From contig CAVYBK010000006.1 of NCBI GenBank assembly GCA_963766725.1, positions 1-64,000 on the forward strand: DNA of 64,000 bases, read 5' to 3'. Below are positions 1 to 8,850 of this stretch, piece by piece. The DNA is from DATEOR01 sp963766725 (GTDB lineage Bacteria; Actinomycetota; Thermoleophilia; Gaiellales; Gaiellaceae). The notes under the pieces are model-generated. The model made no database searches. It saw only the letters and a program-made list of their open reading frames with translations, and was not told the origin of the DNA. Positions within the stretch are counted from its first letter, which is position 1, and each line of letters starts with the position of its first letter. Both the position numbers and the translations under genes were made by a program.

Positions 1-605
1 TCGTTGTAGGCGTAGTCGCCGAGCCCCGCCGTCCACTGGGTACCGTCGTTGTGGAAGCGGAAGAAGTTCGGCGAGCGCACCTTCAGCGTGGTGTCCTGCG
101 CGCCCGAGATCCCGTTCACGAAGGTGACTCCGGGCTGTTCCTTCGAGTAGTTGGCAACCGCGATGCCTTCGCTCCCGGAGAGCGGGCCGACGAGGATGTC
201 GACCTTCTCCTGCTCGACGAGCCGCCGAGCTTCCTCGACTGCCTTGTCGGGAGTCGCGTCGGACCCTCCGTACACGATCTCGATCGGATGGCCGGCGATG
301 ACGGCGTTGTTGACGCCCTCCGTCGGATCACCGCTGACAGGAGTGGCGCCTCGGTCGATGAGCGGAAGCATCGCTCCGCCCCACGTCTGGCCTTCGAACG
401 GGGCGAACGGGCCTTCGTTGTTGGAGAAGACGCCGATCTTGATCGCCTCTCCGGTGGCCTGGCCGCCTGTCGTAGCGCCACCTGTCTGTGCGGCTCCTTC
501 GTCGTCGCCACCGCCGCATCCGGCTGCGATCGTGGCAAGCGCAATCACAAGGGCAGCGAACAAGATCCAGAGCCGGCTTGGCCGACCCTCTCCGGGTTTC
601 AGCAT
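1..605 (-). CDS. Branched-chain amino acid-type ABC transporter substrate-binding lipoprotein (3' part outside window)
   Basis: Extracellular solute-binding lipoprotein of the LivJ/type 1 periplasmic-binding-protein family, which would deliver amino acids or similar ligands to the LivHM permeases encoded just upstream. The reading frame is open from an ATG at 605 to the window edge, so about 201 N-terminal residues are seen. A signal peptide ends in the lipobox IAAGC (lipidated Cys30). It is followed by a Gly/Thr-rich linker and the family start IKIGVFSNNEGPFAPFEGQ, then the region VEQEKVDILVGPLSGSEG. A strong Shine-Dalgarno (gaggagga) sits just before the ATG. It is the third gene of a livH-livM-livJ operon read on the minus strand. 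The ligand cannot be told from sequence. Confidence 0.9.
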   Translation of the reverse strand, partial: MLKPGEGRPSRLWILFAALVIALATIAAGCGGGDDEGAAQTGGATTGGQATGEAIKIGVFSNNEGPFAPFEGQTWGGAMLPLIDRGATPVSGDPTEGVNNAVIAGHPIEIVYGGSDATPDKAVEEARRLVEQEKVDILVGPLSGSEGIAVANYSKEQPGVTFVNGISGAQDTTLKVRSPNFFRFHNDGTQWTAGLGDYAYN

Positions 606-701
606 GTTTCCTCCTCTTCTCGGATTCTCGAGGTGTCCCGGACTGTCGCCGGGAGGTCTTGCAGGGGACGGGTTGGCGCGCGCGTGGGTTCCTCCTTCGT
701 A

Positions 702-1760
702 CTAGGGGACGATGGTCGTGTCGCCGGCAGGGTGGCGCTCCTCGGTGAAGGGGAGGGGGTCAGGGTCCCCGCCTGCTGCGGCCCGCCCGAAGCGAGACTG
801 GAGCGCGCCGGTGGCGGAGCCCCAGATGCCCATGAGCCCCCCGGGAGACACGAGAACGATCGCGAGGAAGATCACTCCGATGACAGTGTTGAAGCGGTTT
901 CCGACCAGATCGATGCCACGAAGCCAGTTGTCCAGCACGGTCACGACAACCGCCCCCACCCAGGCTCCCTCGAGCCTGTAGAGGCCGCCGATGACCGCGA
1001 TAACAAGGACATCGATGGTCTGGGAAAGCGAAATCGAGCCTGGCGAGATCCGCGTGTTCCACCAGACGGAGAGAACGCCGGCGAGACCTGCGACGAGAGC
1101 GCCAAGGCCGAAGGCAACCGTGCGCAGGAGCGGGACGTTGTAGCCGAGCGCACGCATGCGGGCCGGGTCGTCACGCACCCCCTGGAACGCGAGGCCCAGT
1201 GGCGCTCGGGCGATGTAGCGCAGCGAAACGTAGACGGCGGCCGAGACCACGAGCGCGATGTAGAAGAGGCGCGCCGGCTGCTGCAGCGGGTTCCCGACCA
1301 CCGAGGGGAGCTCGACGTTGTTCACGCCTCCGAACCCCGAGAGCTGAGTCACCTGCGCGAAGAAGAAGTAGACCAGCACCGAGAATGCAAGCGTGATCAT
1401 GAGGAAGTAGATTCCGTAGCTCCGGCTCGCGATCGCTCCCAGAAAGAGGCCGACCGCCACCGCCGCACCTAGTCCCAGCAGCGTCGCCAGCCATGGGTTC
1501 AGAGCGACCTTCGAGCCGCCGTCTGCGACCACGAGGTTCGCGGCCGTGAAGCCCGCGATCCCGTAGAGCGCCACCTGGCCGAGCGAGACCATGCCCACGT
1601 AGCCCGCCAGGAAAATCAGGCTGACTGCCGCGATCCCCAGCCAGAGCGCCTTTGTGATGACGGCGCTCAGGTAGAAGTCACTGAAGATCAGGGGAGCGAG
1701 CACGAGGATAAGGACGGCAAAGAGGCCGGGCCCCCACCTGATCCCGCGATCCAGAGTCAC
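702..1760 (-). CDS. livM: Branched-chain amino acid ABC transporter permease LivM
   Basis: Inner-membrane permease subunit of a Liv-type ABC importer, 352 residues, with about eight to ten hydrophobic segments. Family features include the N-terminal run of membrane helices, the segment SLGQVALYGIAGFTAANLVV and the ATPase-contact region ARMRALGYNVPLLRTVAFG. The GTG start overlaps the livH stop by 4 bases (GTGA), indicating translational coupling. No ATP-binding subunit (LivG/LivF) is visible in the window; it may lie beyond the left edge after the binding protein. Confidence 0.93.
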   Translation of the reverse strand: MTLDRGIRWGPGLFAVLILVLAPLIFSDFYLSAVITKALWLGIAAVSLIFLAGYVGMVSLGQVALYGIAGFTAANLVVADGGSKVALNPWLATLLGLGAAVAVGLFLGAIASRSYGIYFLMITLAFSVLVYFFFAQVTQLSGFGGVNNVELPSVVGNPLQQPARLFYIALVVSAAVYVSLRYIARAPLGLAFQGVRDDPARMRALGYNVPLLRTVAFGLGALVAGLAGVLSVWWNTRISPGSISLSQTIDVLVIAVIGGLYRLEGAWVGAVVVTVLDNWLRGIDLVGNRFNTVIGVIFLAIVLVSPGGLMGIWGSATGALQSRFGRAAAGGDPDPLPFTEERHPAGDTTIVP

Positions 1761-2680
1761 GCCGGCCTCCCGAAGAGCCCGAGCGGCCGGACCGCCAGGA
1801 CGAGCACGAGCATGCCGAAGATCAGAAGGACCGAGTAGTTGGTGTAGCCCTCCGGGAGATAGACGTCGCCGAACGAGTCGACGAGACCGAGCGCGAGGGC
1901 GCCGAGGGCGGCGCCCCCCAGGCTGCCCATGCCGCCGATGATCACGACGATCAGCGCGATGAGGAGGTACTGGGTGTCGTTCCCCTTGTCGACCGAGATC
2001 ATCGTCCCGCCAAGCACGCCACCAAGACCGGCGAGGAAGGCGCCGACGAAGAAGGCTCCAGCGAAGACGAGCTGGATGTTGATCCCGAGCGCGGAGACCA
2101 TGTGCCGGTCGTCGACGCCCGCCCGCACGATCATCCCGTAGCGGGTCCGCTGGATGACGGCCCAGAGGACGAGGCCAAGCGCGATCGCCGCCAACAGCAC
2201 GAAGATCCGGAAGAACGGATAGCTGAGTCCGTAAACGTGGAGCTGGACGCTGTCCGGGAACACGCTTGGCGGCGCGAGCTCCTGCGCGATCCCTCCGAAA
2301 TGGGCGAGCGCCTGGTCGGCGATGATCACGGAGATGGCGATCGTGATCAGCGCCTGGCGAAGCTCCTGCCCCTGATTCCAGCGGAGAAAGAGCTGCTGCA
2401 TCACGAGCCCGATGACGCCGACTGCGAGAGATGCGACGACGAGCGGGATGACCCAGTCGCCGACGCCAGCCTCCGAGCTTCCGAAGGCGGATGTGGCCTC
2501 TCCGCCCGTCAGACGCTCCTGCAGGTCGAACGCGAAGAATCCGGCGAGCATGTAAAGCGAGCCGTGAGCCATGTTGACGACGCGCATCAGCCCGAAGATG
2601 AGCGTGAAGCCGCTCGCGACGACGAAATAGAGCCCGGCGAGAGTGAGGCCGTTCAGGCCGACGATGACGAAGACGCGCAT
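1757..2680 (-). CDS. livH: Branched-chain amino acid ABC transporter permease LivH
   Basis: Inner-membrane permease partner of LivM. The protein from ATG 2680 is 307 residues and begins with the family N-terminus (VGLNGLTLAGLYFVVASG, then GLMRVVNMAHGSLYML). The ATPase-contact loop reads RYGMIVRAGVDDRHMVSALGI. The frame stays open upstream to about 2863 and encodes one more hydrophobic stretch (RALVAAALAFVVAWVAYKA), but that extension contains no ATG, GTG or TTG, only CTG. The ATG at 2680 is therefore used, although it has a poor ribosome-binding site. First gene of the liv operon; a promoter-like sequence lies upstream at 2848-2877. Confidence 0.9.
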   Translation of the reverse strand: MRVFVIVGLNGLTLAGLYFVVASGFTLIFGLMRVVNMAHGSLYMLAGFFAFDLQERLTGGEATSAFGSSEAGVGDWVIPLVVASLAVGVIGLVMQQLFLRWNQGQELRQALITIAISVIIADQALAHFGGIAQELAPPSVFPDSVQLHVYGLSYPFFRIFVLLAAIALGLVLWAVIQRTRYGMIVRAGVDDRHMVSALGINIQLVFAGAFFVGAFLAGLGGVLGGTMISVDKGNDTQYLLIALIVVIIGGMGSLGGAALGALALGLVDSFGDVYLPEGYTNYSVLLIFGMLVLVLAVRPLGLFGRPA

Positions 2681-2847
2681 GTCCTGGGAGGCCTTGTAGG
2701 CAACCCAGGCGACGACGAAGGCGAGTGCTGCGGCGACGAGCGCCCGCAGGGCCAGCGTTCCGGGCGGAACCGCGAACAGCCGCCGCCGGAGCGCGAGGTC
2801 GCTATCGGGACTCGCCGTTGAAATGTTTTGTAAGAACGTGACGGGCG

Positions 2848-2877
2848 ACGCTAACCCGATCTTTCAGAACTTGTCAA
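2848..2877 (-). promoter_or_regulatory. Putative sigma70-type promoter of the liv operon
   Basis: On the minus strand a perfect -35 TTGACA (2877-2872) is followed after 18 bases by TAGCGT (2853-2848), which keeps the key TA...T of a -10 box. It points toward livH, about 170 bases away, and lies between the divergent livH and TIM-barrel genes. Seen in sequence; promoter activity is inferred. Confidence 0.5.
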
Positions 2878-2924
2878 GACCCGGACCCTCGCGATTGAAT
2901 GGTCGCCCGAAGGAGGAGGCTCAC

Positions 2925-3926
2925 ATGAAGACCAGTCTCGGCATCTGGGCGCTTGGTCCGATGATCACGCGCTTCGTTCCGGGTGGCTACAAACCGGAGT
3001 TCGCGTCCGAGACGACGGCTGAGCGGGTGAGTCGGGCGGTGGGAGGCCTCGGCGATCTGATCGACGGCTACGAGTTCCACTATCCGCAGGAGTTGAACGA
3101 GGACAACCTCGACGAGGTTCGCAGCGCGCTAGCGGGCCATGACATCTACTGCATGGCAACCGGCCTGCACCTCGATCCGCGTTTCGGACGAGGGGGCCTC
3201 GTCTCTCCCGAAAAGGAGACGCGCGAGGAGGCGGTGCGCCGCACGCTGGCGGCGATCGACTTCGCGGGAGAGCTCAGCTCTCACTTCATCATCTGGCCCG
3301 GCATCGAAGGCTATAACTACCCCTTCCAGACTCCTTACAAGGAGAGCTGGGCGTGGCTCATCGACGGCATCGGCCAAGCTGCCGAACGGTGTCGGGAGCG
3401 CGGAATCCTCTTGTTCCTCGAGCATAAGAACTCAGAGCCCGCGATGAAGATCCACATGGGCAACGTGGGGATGACCCTGCATGTGATCCACAAGCTGCGG
3501 GCCCGGGGAATCGAGAACGTCAAGGTGAACATGGACTGGCAGCACTTGATCATGAACGGCGAGAACCTGGCCGAGTACGCCGCTTTGTGCGCTTCGGAGG
3601 GAGTTCTCGGCCACCAGCACGCCAACTCAGGCTGGGGCACCTTCGACGACGACAACATGGTCGGCGCCACCGCCTTCATGGAGACGCTAGAGCTCGCCGT
3701 CGAACTCCGCCGGGCGGGTTACGGCGACCACGGTGAGCGCCTCGGATTCGACTTGTATCCCTATACCGAAGACGCCGTCCAGGCTGTGAGGCGAAGCGTG
3801 CTCCAGTGGCGATTCATCGACGGAATTGCCGCAAAGATCGACGACTCGGCCCTTCGCGAGGCCCAGATGGAGAAGGATGCCGTGCGGGCCTATGAGCTCG
3901 TCTACAAAGCCATGGGCGCCGATTGA
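2925..3926 (+). CDS. Xylose-isomerase-like TIM-barrel protein (sugar isomerase/epimerase family)
   Basis: Probable cytoplasmic metal-dependent sugar isomerase or epimerase of the xylose-isomerase-like TIM-barrel superfamily, 333 residues. Metal-site style motifs are in the expected order: FLEHKNSEPAMKIHMGNVGM (Glu and Lys after strand 5), NMDWQHLIMNGEN (Asp, His), GHQHANSG, then FDDDNMVGA and FDLYPYTED near the C-terminus. A longer frame exists upstream, but the start at 2925 is chosen because AAGGAGGAGG lies just in front of it and the protein begins with a natural MKTSLGIWALG. It is monocistronic and divergent from the liv operon, which may mean linked regulation. The substrate is unknown; the family includes rhamnose, xylose and inositol-pathway enzymes. 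Confidence 0.82.
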   Translation: MKTSLGIWALGPMITRFVPGGYKPEFASETTAERVSRAVGGLGDLIDGYEFHYPQELNEDNLDEVRSALAGHDIYCMATGLHLDPRFGRGGLVSPEKETREEAVRRTLAAIDFAGELSSHFIIWPGIEGYNYPFQTPYKESWAWLIDGIGQAAERCRERGILLFLEHKNSEPAMKIHMGNVGMTLHVIHKLRARGIENVKVNMDWQHLIMNGENLAEYAALCASEGVLGHQHANSGWGTFDDDNMVGATAFMETLELAVELRRAGYGDHGERLGFDLYPYTEDAVQAVRRSVLQWRFIDGIAAKIDDSALREAQMEKDAVRAYELVYKAMGAD

Positions 3927-4040
3927 TCAGTGCCGGAGGTACGGAGACCTCGGAGTAATAGATCTAAAGTGGAGTCACAGGGACATTGGTAGAACCCATG
4001 AAGTCAAAGTCGAGGACTCCATTTTTGGCTTGAAACCTGA

Positions 4041-4401
4041 GGTGGAGGCGGCGGGAATCGAACCCGCGTCCGCGGACGCACCGGAAAGAGCGTCTACAAG
4101 CTTGTCCTGCGGTTTCGTTTCACCCGCCGGCCGGTTGCAGGCCACCTACCGACGGGCTAGCCATCCTTTGGAAGTCCCGCTCCGGGCGATTGGCTCTCCC
4201 TCGGCGGCAAGCCCGTTGTTGGCGCCGGATTCCGTCCCACGGGCCGAAGACGGAGCGACGTCGCTACCTAACTAGGTTAGGCGGCGAGTGCGAGATCGTT
4301 CTTCGCACTTGCTTTGTTCCCGGTTGTTTTACGAGGCCGACCGGGGACCTCGGCTTGCAGCTCATCCGGAGAACCGACCACGTCGAAACCAGGTCGCCCC
4401 C
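4041..4401 (-). ncRNA. ssrA: tmRNA (ssrA)
   Basis: Transfer-messenger RNA for trans-translation, about 361 nt. The 5' end has GGGGGCGACCTGG followed by TTTCGACGTGG. The 3' end closes with GCGGGTTCGATTCCCGC (T arm) and CGCCTCCACC. The 5' GGGGGCG pairs with 3' CGCCTCC (one G-U) as the acceptor stem. The tag frame ends at TAA 4279-4277 and reads ASAKNDLALAA before the stop. If the resume codon is the GGG at 4321, the tag is GNKASAKNDLALAA. A short hairpin (CTAACCTAGTTAG) follows the tag stop. The genome encodes ACC then T, so the terminal A of CCA must be added after transcription. It lies 10 bases downstream of smpB. Confidence 0.96.
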
Positions 4402-4410
4402 AGACTCTGA

Positions 4411-4416
4411 ATTATA
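4411..4416 (-). promoter_or_regulatory. Perfect -10 box (TATAAT) for ssrA, overlapping the smpB stop
   Basis: On the minus strand TATAAT lies 9 bases before the mature tmRNA 5' end at 4401 and contains the TAA stop of smpB. No good -35 is visible at 16-19 bases. The spacing suggests the tmRNA has its own transcription start and needs little or no 5' trimming. Confidence 0.6.
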
Positions 4417-4873
4417 GCCGCCGCTCCTTGAGGGCCCGCTCGACCTGGCGTTTCGCATCCCGGTCGGCGATGTCGCGACGCTTGTCGCGTTGCTCCTTGC
4501 CGCGGGCGAGCGCCACCTCCACCTTCACCTTCCCGTCCTTGAAGTAGATGCGCGTGGGGACGAGCGTGAGGCCGCGCTCGCGCGTCTTGCCCAGGAGGGA
4601 GTCGATCTCTCGGCGGTGGAGGAGAAGCTTTCGGTCGCGGTCGGGCTCGTGGTTGGCGATGTTCCCCTGCGCGTACTCGTCGATGTGCGCGCCCATGAGC
4701 CAGACCTCGCCGTCGCGCACGTCCGCAAACGCGCGCGCGAGGTCGGCGCGGCCGGCGCGCAGCGACTTCACCTCGGTGCCCGTGAGCGCGATGCCCGCCT
4801 CGTAGCGCTCGAGCAGGTGGTAGTCGTGCCGCGCCCGCCTGTTTTCCGCGATGAGCTTGGTCCCGCCGGCCAT
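4412..4873 (-). CDS. smpB: SsrA-binding protein SmpB
   Basis: Small basic partner of tmRNA that loads it onto stalled ribosomes. 153 residues from ATG 4873 (a 17-residue upstream extension in frame is not conserved-looking). Family signatures: IAENRRARHDYHLLERYEAG, LTGTEVKSLRAG, WLMGAHIDEYAQGN, and the basic tail GKEQRDKRRDIADRDAKRQ that inserts into the decoding site. It sits immediately upstream of ssrA, with the ssrA -10 box on its stop codon. Full length; no defect seen. Confidence 0.96.
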   Translation of the reverse strand: MAGGTKLIAENRRARHDYHLLERYEAGIALTGTEVKSLRAGRADLARAFADVRDGEVWLMGAHIDEYAQGNIANHEPDRDRKLLLHRREIDSLLGKTRERGLTLVPTRIYFKDGKVKVEVALARGKEQRDKRRDIADRDAKRQVERALKERRL

Positions 4874-5019
4874 ATGCCTGGATTGGACCAAAAACTCGCC
4901 GAGCCGGGTGTCGCTTTCGTCCACCTCTCCGACGAACCTTCGGCTTCCGCCTAGAGCCTACCGGTGAGGCTTCGGTCCTACTCGCGCCCCGTGCTCGGCG
5001 CAAGGAGGACGTTAAAGGG

Positions 5020-5047
5020 CGCGGCCCCTTCGGTTCAAGGGGCCGCG
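5020..5047 (-). terminator. Perfect 11-bp stem-loop between rnr and smpB
   Basis: CGCGGCCCCTT and AAGGGGCCGCG form a perfect 11-bp stem around a 6-base loop. It lies 30 bases after the rnr stop on the minus strand. The following T run is weak (CCCTTTAACG), so it is either an inefficient terminator or an mRNA-stabilising hairpin. Confidence 0.5.
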
Positions 5048-5077
5048 GAAACGCTTTCTCGCAAAGAGCGAGGATTT

Positions 5078-6757
5078 TTATCCGCCTAACTCAAGACTCA
5101 CCCGCCCGCTGGGCTTTTCGATCCTCTCGACGCGGACCCGGATCCCGTCGCCGAGCCGGTAGGAGAAGCCGCTCCGGCGGCCGACGAGCGCGGTCGCAAG
5201 GGGGTTGAGCTCGAAGTAGTCGCCCGGAAGCTTCCGCGCGGGGACGTAGCCCTCGAACACGGCGTCGAAGCGCACAAAGATGCCAGAGCCGATCGCTCCG
5301 ACGATCTCCCCGTCGAACTCCGCCTCCCACCCCTCCTCGAAGAGGCGGCGCTCGAGGAGCCAGGCGAGGCAGATCTCGTCCGCCTTGTACTCGACCGACG
5401 AGAGCTCGCGCTCGCGGACCGACGTCCACTCGGCGAGCTCCCCGAGCTCCTCCGGGAGCGGCTCGTCGGAGACCCCGAGCTCGCGGAGGAGTGCGCGGTG
5501 CACGACGAGGTCCGGGTAGCGGCGGATCGGCGAGGTGAAGTGACAGTAGGCCCGGCTCGCAAGCCCGGAGTGACCGAGGTTCCGAGGGTCGTAGCGGGCC
5601 TGCTTGAGCGCGCGGAGGACGAGTGAGGGGAACGCCTGCCGGCCGCGGCCCGACTGCTCGGTGTATTCGGCGACGCGCTCGCTGACAGCCGCGGCGAGCT
5701 TGGCCGCCTCGCCCGGGGTCAGCTGCTCGGGGACCGGTGGCGTCGGCACTTCGAGCTCGGCGAGCTTGGCGAGGAGAAGCTCGACCGACTGCGGCTCCGG
5801 GCGCTCATGCACCCGGTAGAGCGCCTCGCGCTTGCGCCCGCCGAGAAGGCCGGCCACCGCCTCGTTCGCGAGGATCATCATCTCCTCGACGAGCGAGTGC
5901 GCGAGCGGCTCGGCCTCGATCCAGGCCCGCTCGACTCCACCGTCGCCGTCGAACTCGAAAGCCGTCTCCCCCGCTTCGATCCTGAGCGCCCCCCGCGCGT
6001 AGCGCTTGCGCCGAAGCTCCATCGCGACGCGCTCGGCGAGGCGAAGCGCCTCGGTCGTCTCCTCGGGCGCGCGCTCGTCGCCGGCCAGGATCGCCTGGGC
6101 GCGCGAGTAGGTGAGGCGCTCGCGGCTTCTGATCACGCTGCGGTAGAAGAGCGGCTCGCCTGGCGAGAGGCCGGCGTCGAAGAGCACCTCCACGGTCACG
6201 CAGCGGCGGTCCTGGTCGGGGCGCAGGCTGCAGAGGTCGGCCGAGAGCAGCTCCGGAAGCATCGGCTCGACCCGGCCCGGCACGTACGAGGAGAAGGCGC
6301 GGTCGGCCGCGTCCTGGTCGAGGGGCGAGCCGGCCGGGACATAGGCGCTCACGTCGGCGATGTGGACCCAGGCGCGAACGCCCTCCCCCTCGCGGCGGAA
6401 GCTCAGGGCGTCGTCGAAGTCCTTCGCCTCGTCGGGGTCGATCGTGAACGCGAAGAGGTCGCGCAGGTCGGTTCGGTCCGGCTCGATCTCTTCGGGAGGA
6501 GGCGGAACCGGTGCGTGCGGGCGTCGCACCCCCTCGTGCCAGAGCAGTCCCTCGAGCACCGCGCCGACGTCTCCCGGGCGGCCGAGCACCGCCTCGACTT
6601 TCGCCCTTCCGCGCCCGAGGCGGAGAACGACGAGGTCGCCCGCGGACGCATCGCCGCTCCCCTTGCGGTCGACCGTGACGGGGACGCCGCCCTCGAAGAA
6701 CGGCTCGCCCACCAGGAGCTTCCCGCGCCTGGCGAGCTCGGCGACCAGCGTCTCCAC
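5078..6757 (-). CDS. rnr: RNase R/RNase II-family 3'-5' exoribonuclease
   Basis: Processive hydrolytic 3'-5' exoribonuclease acting in RNA turnover and, with tmRNA-SmpB, in decay of non-stop mRNA. 559 residues from a GTG start. An N-terminal cold-shock-like region comes first, then the RNB catalytic domain opening with TIDPDEAKDFDDAL (residues 105-118, the metal-binding aspartates). Further in are SSYVPGRVEPMLPELLS and HFTSPIRRYPDLVVHR, and a C-terminal S1 domain (GEIVGAIGSGIFVRFD). It is clearly shorter than E. coli RNase R because the N-terminal helix-turn-helix and first cold-shock domain are absent. It starts 4 bases after the S41 protease stop and precedes smpB-ssrA, a functionally coherent grouping. 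Confidence 0.92.
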   Translation of the reverse strand: METLVAELARRGKLLVGEPFFEGGVPVTVDRKGSGDASAGDLVVLRLGRGRAKVEAVLGRPGDVGAVLEGLLWHEGVRRPHAPVPPPPEEIEPDRTDLRDLFAFTIDPDEAKDFDDALSFRREGEGVRAWVHIADVSAYVPAGSPLDQDAADRAFSSYVPGRVEPMLPELLSADLCSLRPDQDRRCVTVEVLFDAGLSPGEPLFYRSVIRSRERLTYSRAQAILAGDERAPEETTEALRLAERVAMELRRKRYARGALRIEAGETAFEFDGDGGVERAWIEAEPLAHSLVEEMMILANEAVAGLLGGRKREALYRVHERPEPQSVELLLAKLAELEVPTPPVPEQLTPGEAAKLAAAVSERVAEYTEQSGRGRQAFPSLVLRALKQARYDPRNLGHSGLASRAYCHFTSPIRRYPDLVVHRALLRELGVSDEPLPEELGELAEWTSVRERELSSVEYKADEICLAWLLERRLFEEGWEAEFDGEIVGAIGSGIFVRFDAVFEGYVPARKLPGDYFELNPLATALVGRRSGFSYRLGDGIRVRVERIEKPSGRVSLELGG

Positions 6758-6761
6758 GTGG

Positions 6762-7934
6762 CTACGCGGCGAGCTTGCCGGCCAGCACGCGCTCGGCCGC
6801 GCGGATCATCTCGTCACGCTCCGTCAGCGGATCGTTGTCCACCTTCACGGAAGGCCGAATGCCCTGGCCGGCGAGGTCCGTTCCCGACGGCGTCAGATAC
6901 GTGGCCGTCGTCAGCTTGAGGGCGCTGCCTGCGGACAGGGGCCTGATCGACTGCACCGAGGCCTTGCCGTAGGTGCGCTGCCCGACGATGACCGCGCGCT
7001 CGTTGTCGGCAAGCGCCGCGGCGACGATCTCGGCGGCGCTCGCGCTCCCCCCGTTTACGAGCACGGTCACCGGCAGCCGCGGGAACTCCGCACCGCCGCT
7101 CACCTCGTACACCGACTCTTCCTGGTGCAGGCCGGAGACCGTGCAGACGACACCCCTGTCCAGGAAGACCGAGGCGGTGCGCACGGCTTCGGTGAGGAGG
7201 CCGCCCGGGTTGTCGCGGAGGTCGAGGATGATGCCCTTCGCCCCCTTCCCGACGAGCGCCTCGGTCGCGTCGTTCACGCGCTGCGCGCTCGAGTCCGGGA
7301 ACGACTGGAGCCTGACGTAGCCGATCTTCGTGCCGGCGAATCTGACGAGCCGCGACGAGAGCGACGGCACGGCGACATCGGAGCGAACCACGGTAAAGCT
7401 GAGCCGGCGGCCGTTCTCGCGCCTGACGGTCAGGTGGACGACGGTGCCCTTCTCGCCCTTGATCAGGTTGATCGACTGGTCGAAGGTCAGCCGCCCGGCG
7501 GGCCGTCCCTCGATCCTGACGATGATGTCGCCCGGCCGGACTCCCGCCTGTCGCGCAGGGCCCCGCAGAGCCGAGGTGACGACGAGGCCCGCGCGGGAGG
7601 GCTCGACGGTGAGGCCGACGCCCGAGTAGCTCCTCGCGGTTCGGTTCTTCAGCGAGGTGTACGCGGCGGCCGTCAAGTACTCCGTGTTCGGATCCCCGAG
7701 CGCCTCGAGGAGCTCGGGGATGGTCGTCCGGGAGAGCACCTTCGGCCCGAGCTCGCGGTAGTAGTTCTCGACCAGCTCCTCGCGCACCTCGGCGACCGGA
7801 TCGGCGGGTGCCGGACGCGCGACCGGGTGGGTCGAGTTCCCGGCGAGGCCGCCCGAGCGCGTCAGAAAGAGCCCGAGCCCGAAAGCAACCCCGAGCAGGA
7901 GGAGGATTAGGGCGAATCCACCCGCACGTCTCAT
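6762..7934 (-). CDS. S41-family C-terminal processing peptidase (CtpA/Prc-like)
   Basis: Membrane-anchored serine protease that works outside the cytoplasmic membrane. 390 residues: one N-terminal membrane helix (about 7-24), a PDZ domain (about 105-185, with GVRPGDIIVRIEG), then the S41 catalytic core. The catalytic Ser lies in NGGSASAAEI (Ser297) and the Lys in TYGKASVQ (Lys324). KGIILDLRDNPGGLL is the substrate-binding strand. It follows ftsX by about 30 bases, so it may act on envelope proteins or hydrolases controlled by FtsEX (inference from context only). Confidence 0.93.
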   Translation of the reverse strand: MRRAGGFALILLLLGVAFGLGLFLTRSGGLAGNSTHPVARPAPADPVAEVREELVENYYRELGPKVLSRTTIPELLEALGDPNTEYLTAAAYTSLKNRTARSYSGVGLTVEPSRAGLVVTSALRGPARQAGVRPGDIIVRIEGRPAGRLTFDQSINLIKGEKGTVVHLTVRRENGRRLSFTVVRSDVAVPSLSSRLVRFAGTKIGYVRLQSFPDSSAQRVNDATEALVGKGAKGIILDLRDNPGGLLTEAVRTASVFLDRGVVCTVSGLHQEESVYEVSGGAEFPRLPVTVLVNGGSASAAEIVAAALADNERAVIVGQRTYGKASVQSIRPLSAGSALKLTTATYLTPSGTDLAGQGIRPSVKVDNDPLTERDEMIRAAERVLAGKLAA

Positions 7935-7965
7935 TGGCCGCGGCGTGATTATACGCGGGGGCCAG

Positions 7966-8848
7966 TCAGACCCGGAGGAAGCGCCGCAGCGTGATTCCGG
8001 AGCCGGCGGCGCCGACGGCGAGCGCGACGCCGAGGAGGATGAGCGCGGTCAGCGGGAAGCTCAAGGCGTGGACGTCCTCCTCGCTGAAGGTCGAGCTGTG
8101 CCCCTCGATGACGGGGAGCGCAACCTCCTTCGCGAGGACGAGCAAGACGATCGCGGCTATCGCCCCGATCAGCCCGCAGATCATCCCCTCGAGCATGAAC
8201 GGCCCGCGCACGAACCAGTTCGACGCTCCGACGAGCTTCATCACCTCGACCTCTCGCCGCCTGGAGAAGATCGAGAGACGGATGGTGTTCGCTATCAGGA
8301 TCGTCGAGGCGATCATGAGGATCACCGACCCGAGCAGGAAGATGTACTTGATCACGTTCGTGACCGAGAGGATCCGCTCCGTTTTCTTCTGCGCGTAGTC
8401 GACCTTCTCCACCCCCGGCGGGAGCGGGTCGAGCCGGTTCGCGAGGGCCGACACCTGGTCGGCGTCGTCGGGGGTCACCTCGAAGGCGTCCGGCAGCGGG
8501 TTGCCGACGAGGCCGTCGGTCAGCTGCGGGTACTTCGTCTGTCATGATCTTGAGCGCCTCTTCCTTCGAGACGAAGACCACGGTCTTCGTCTCCGGGTAG
8601 CTCTCGAGCTTCACTCCGACGGCGTTGATCTGCGCTTCCGTCGCCTCGGGCTGCTGCTCGAAGAAGACCTTGACGATCACGTCCTTGCGGACGTGGTCGG
8701 TCCACGAGTTCACCCAGGAGAAGAGGGCGATGAAGAGGCCGAGGAGGAACATCCCGATCAGCACGGTCATCGTCGCGGCGACGGTCGTCGAGAGGTTCGC
8801 CCCGATGGAGCGGAACGCCTCGCTGAAGAAGAGCCTGGCCCTCGGCAT
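7966..8848 (-). CDS. ftsX: Cell division protein FtsX (reading frame broken by one base)
   Basis: Membrane subunit of FtsEX, which activates cell-wall hydrolases at the septum. The N-terminal part (start 8848) has RSIGANLSTTVAATMTVLIG, the first membrane helix and an extracytoplasmic loop (VSKEEALKIMTD). The C-terminal part in the next frame gives PDDADQVSALANRLD, three membrane helices and REVEVMKLVGAS. Between ATGACAGACGAAG and TACCCGCAGCTG (about 8531-8545) there is one base too many. Removing it restores the expected KYPQLTDGLVGNPLPDAFEV. The repaired protein is about 293 residues, normal for FtsX. The gene starts 2 bases after ftsE. A loss of function here would be surprising, so sequence error is the likelier cause. 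Confidence 0.88.
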
Positions 8849-8850
8849 TG

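Noticed and set aside
3971..4030. Terminator between the TIM-barrel gene and ssrA
   Set aside because: GGAGTC and GACTCC could pair ahead of ATTTTT, but the loop is about 38 bases and the stem only 6 bp; too weak to annotate. I see nothing else in 3927-4040.
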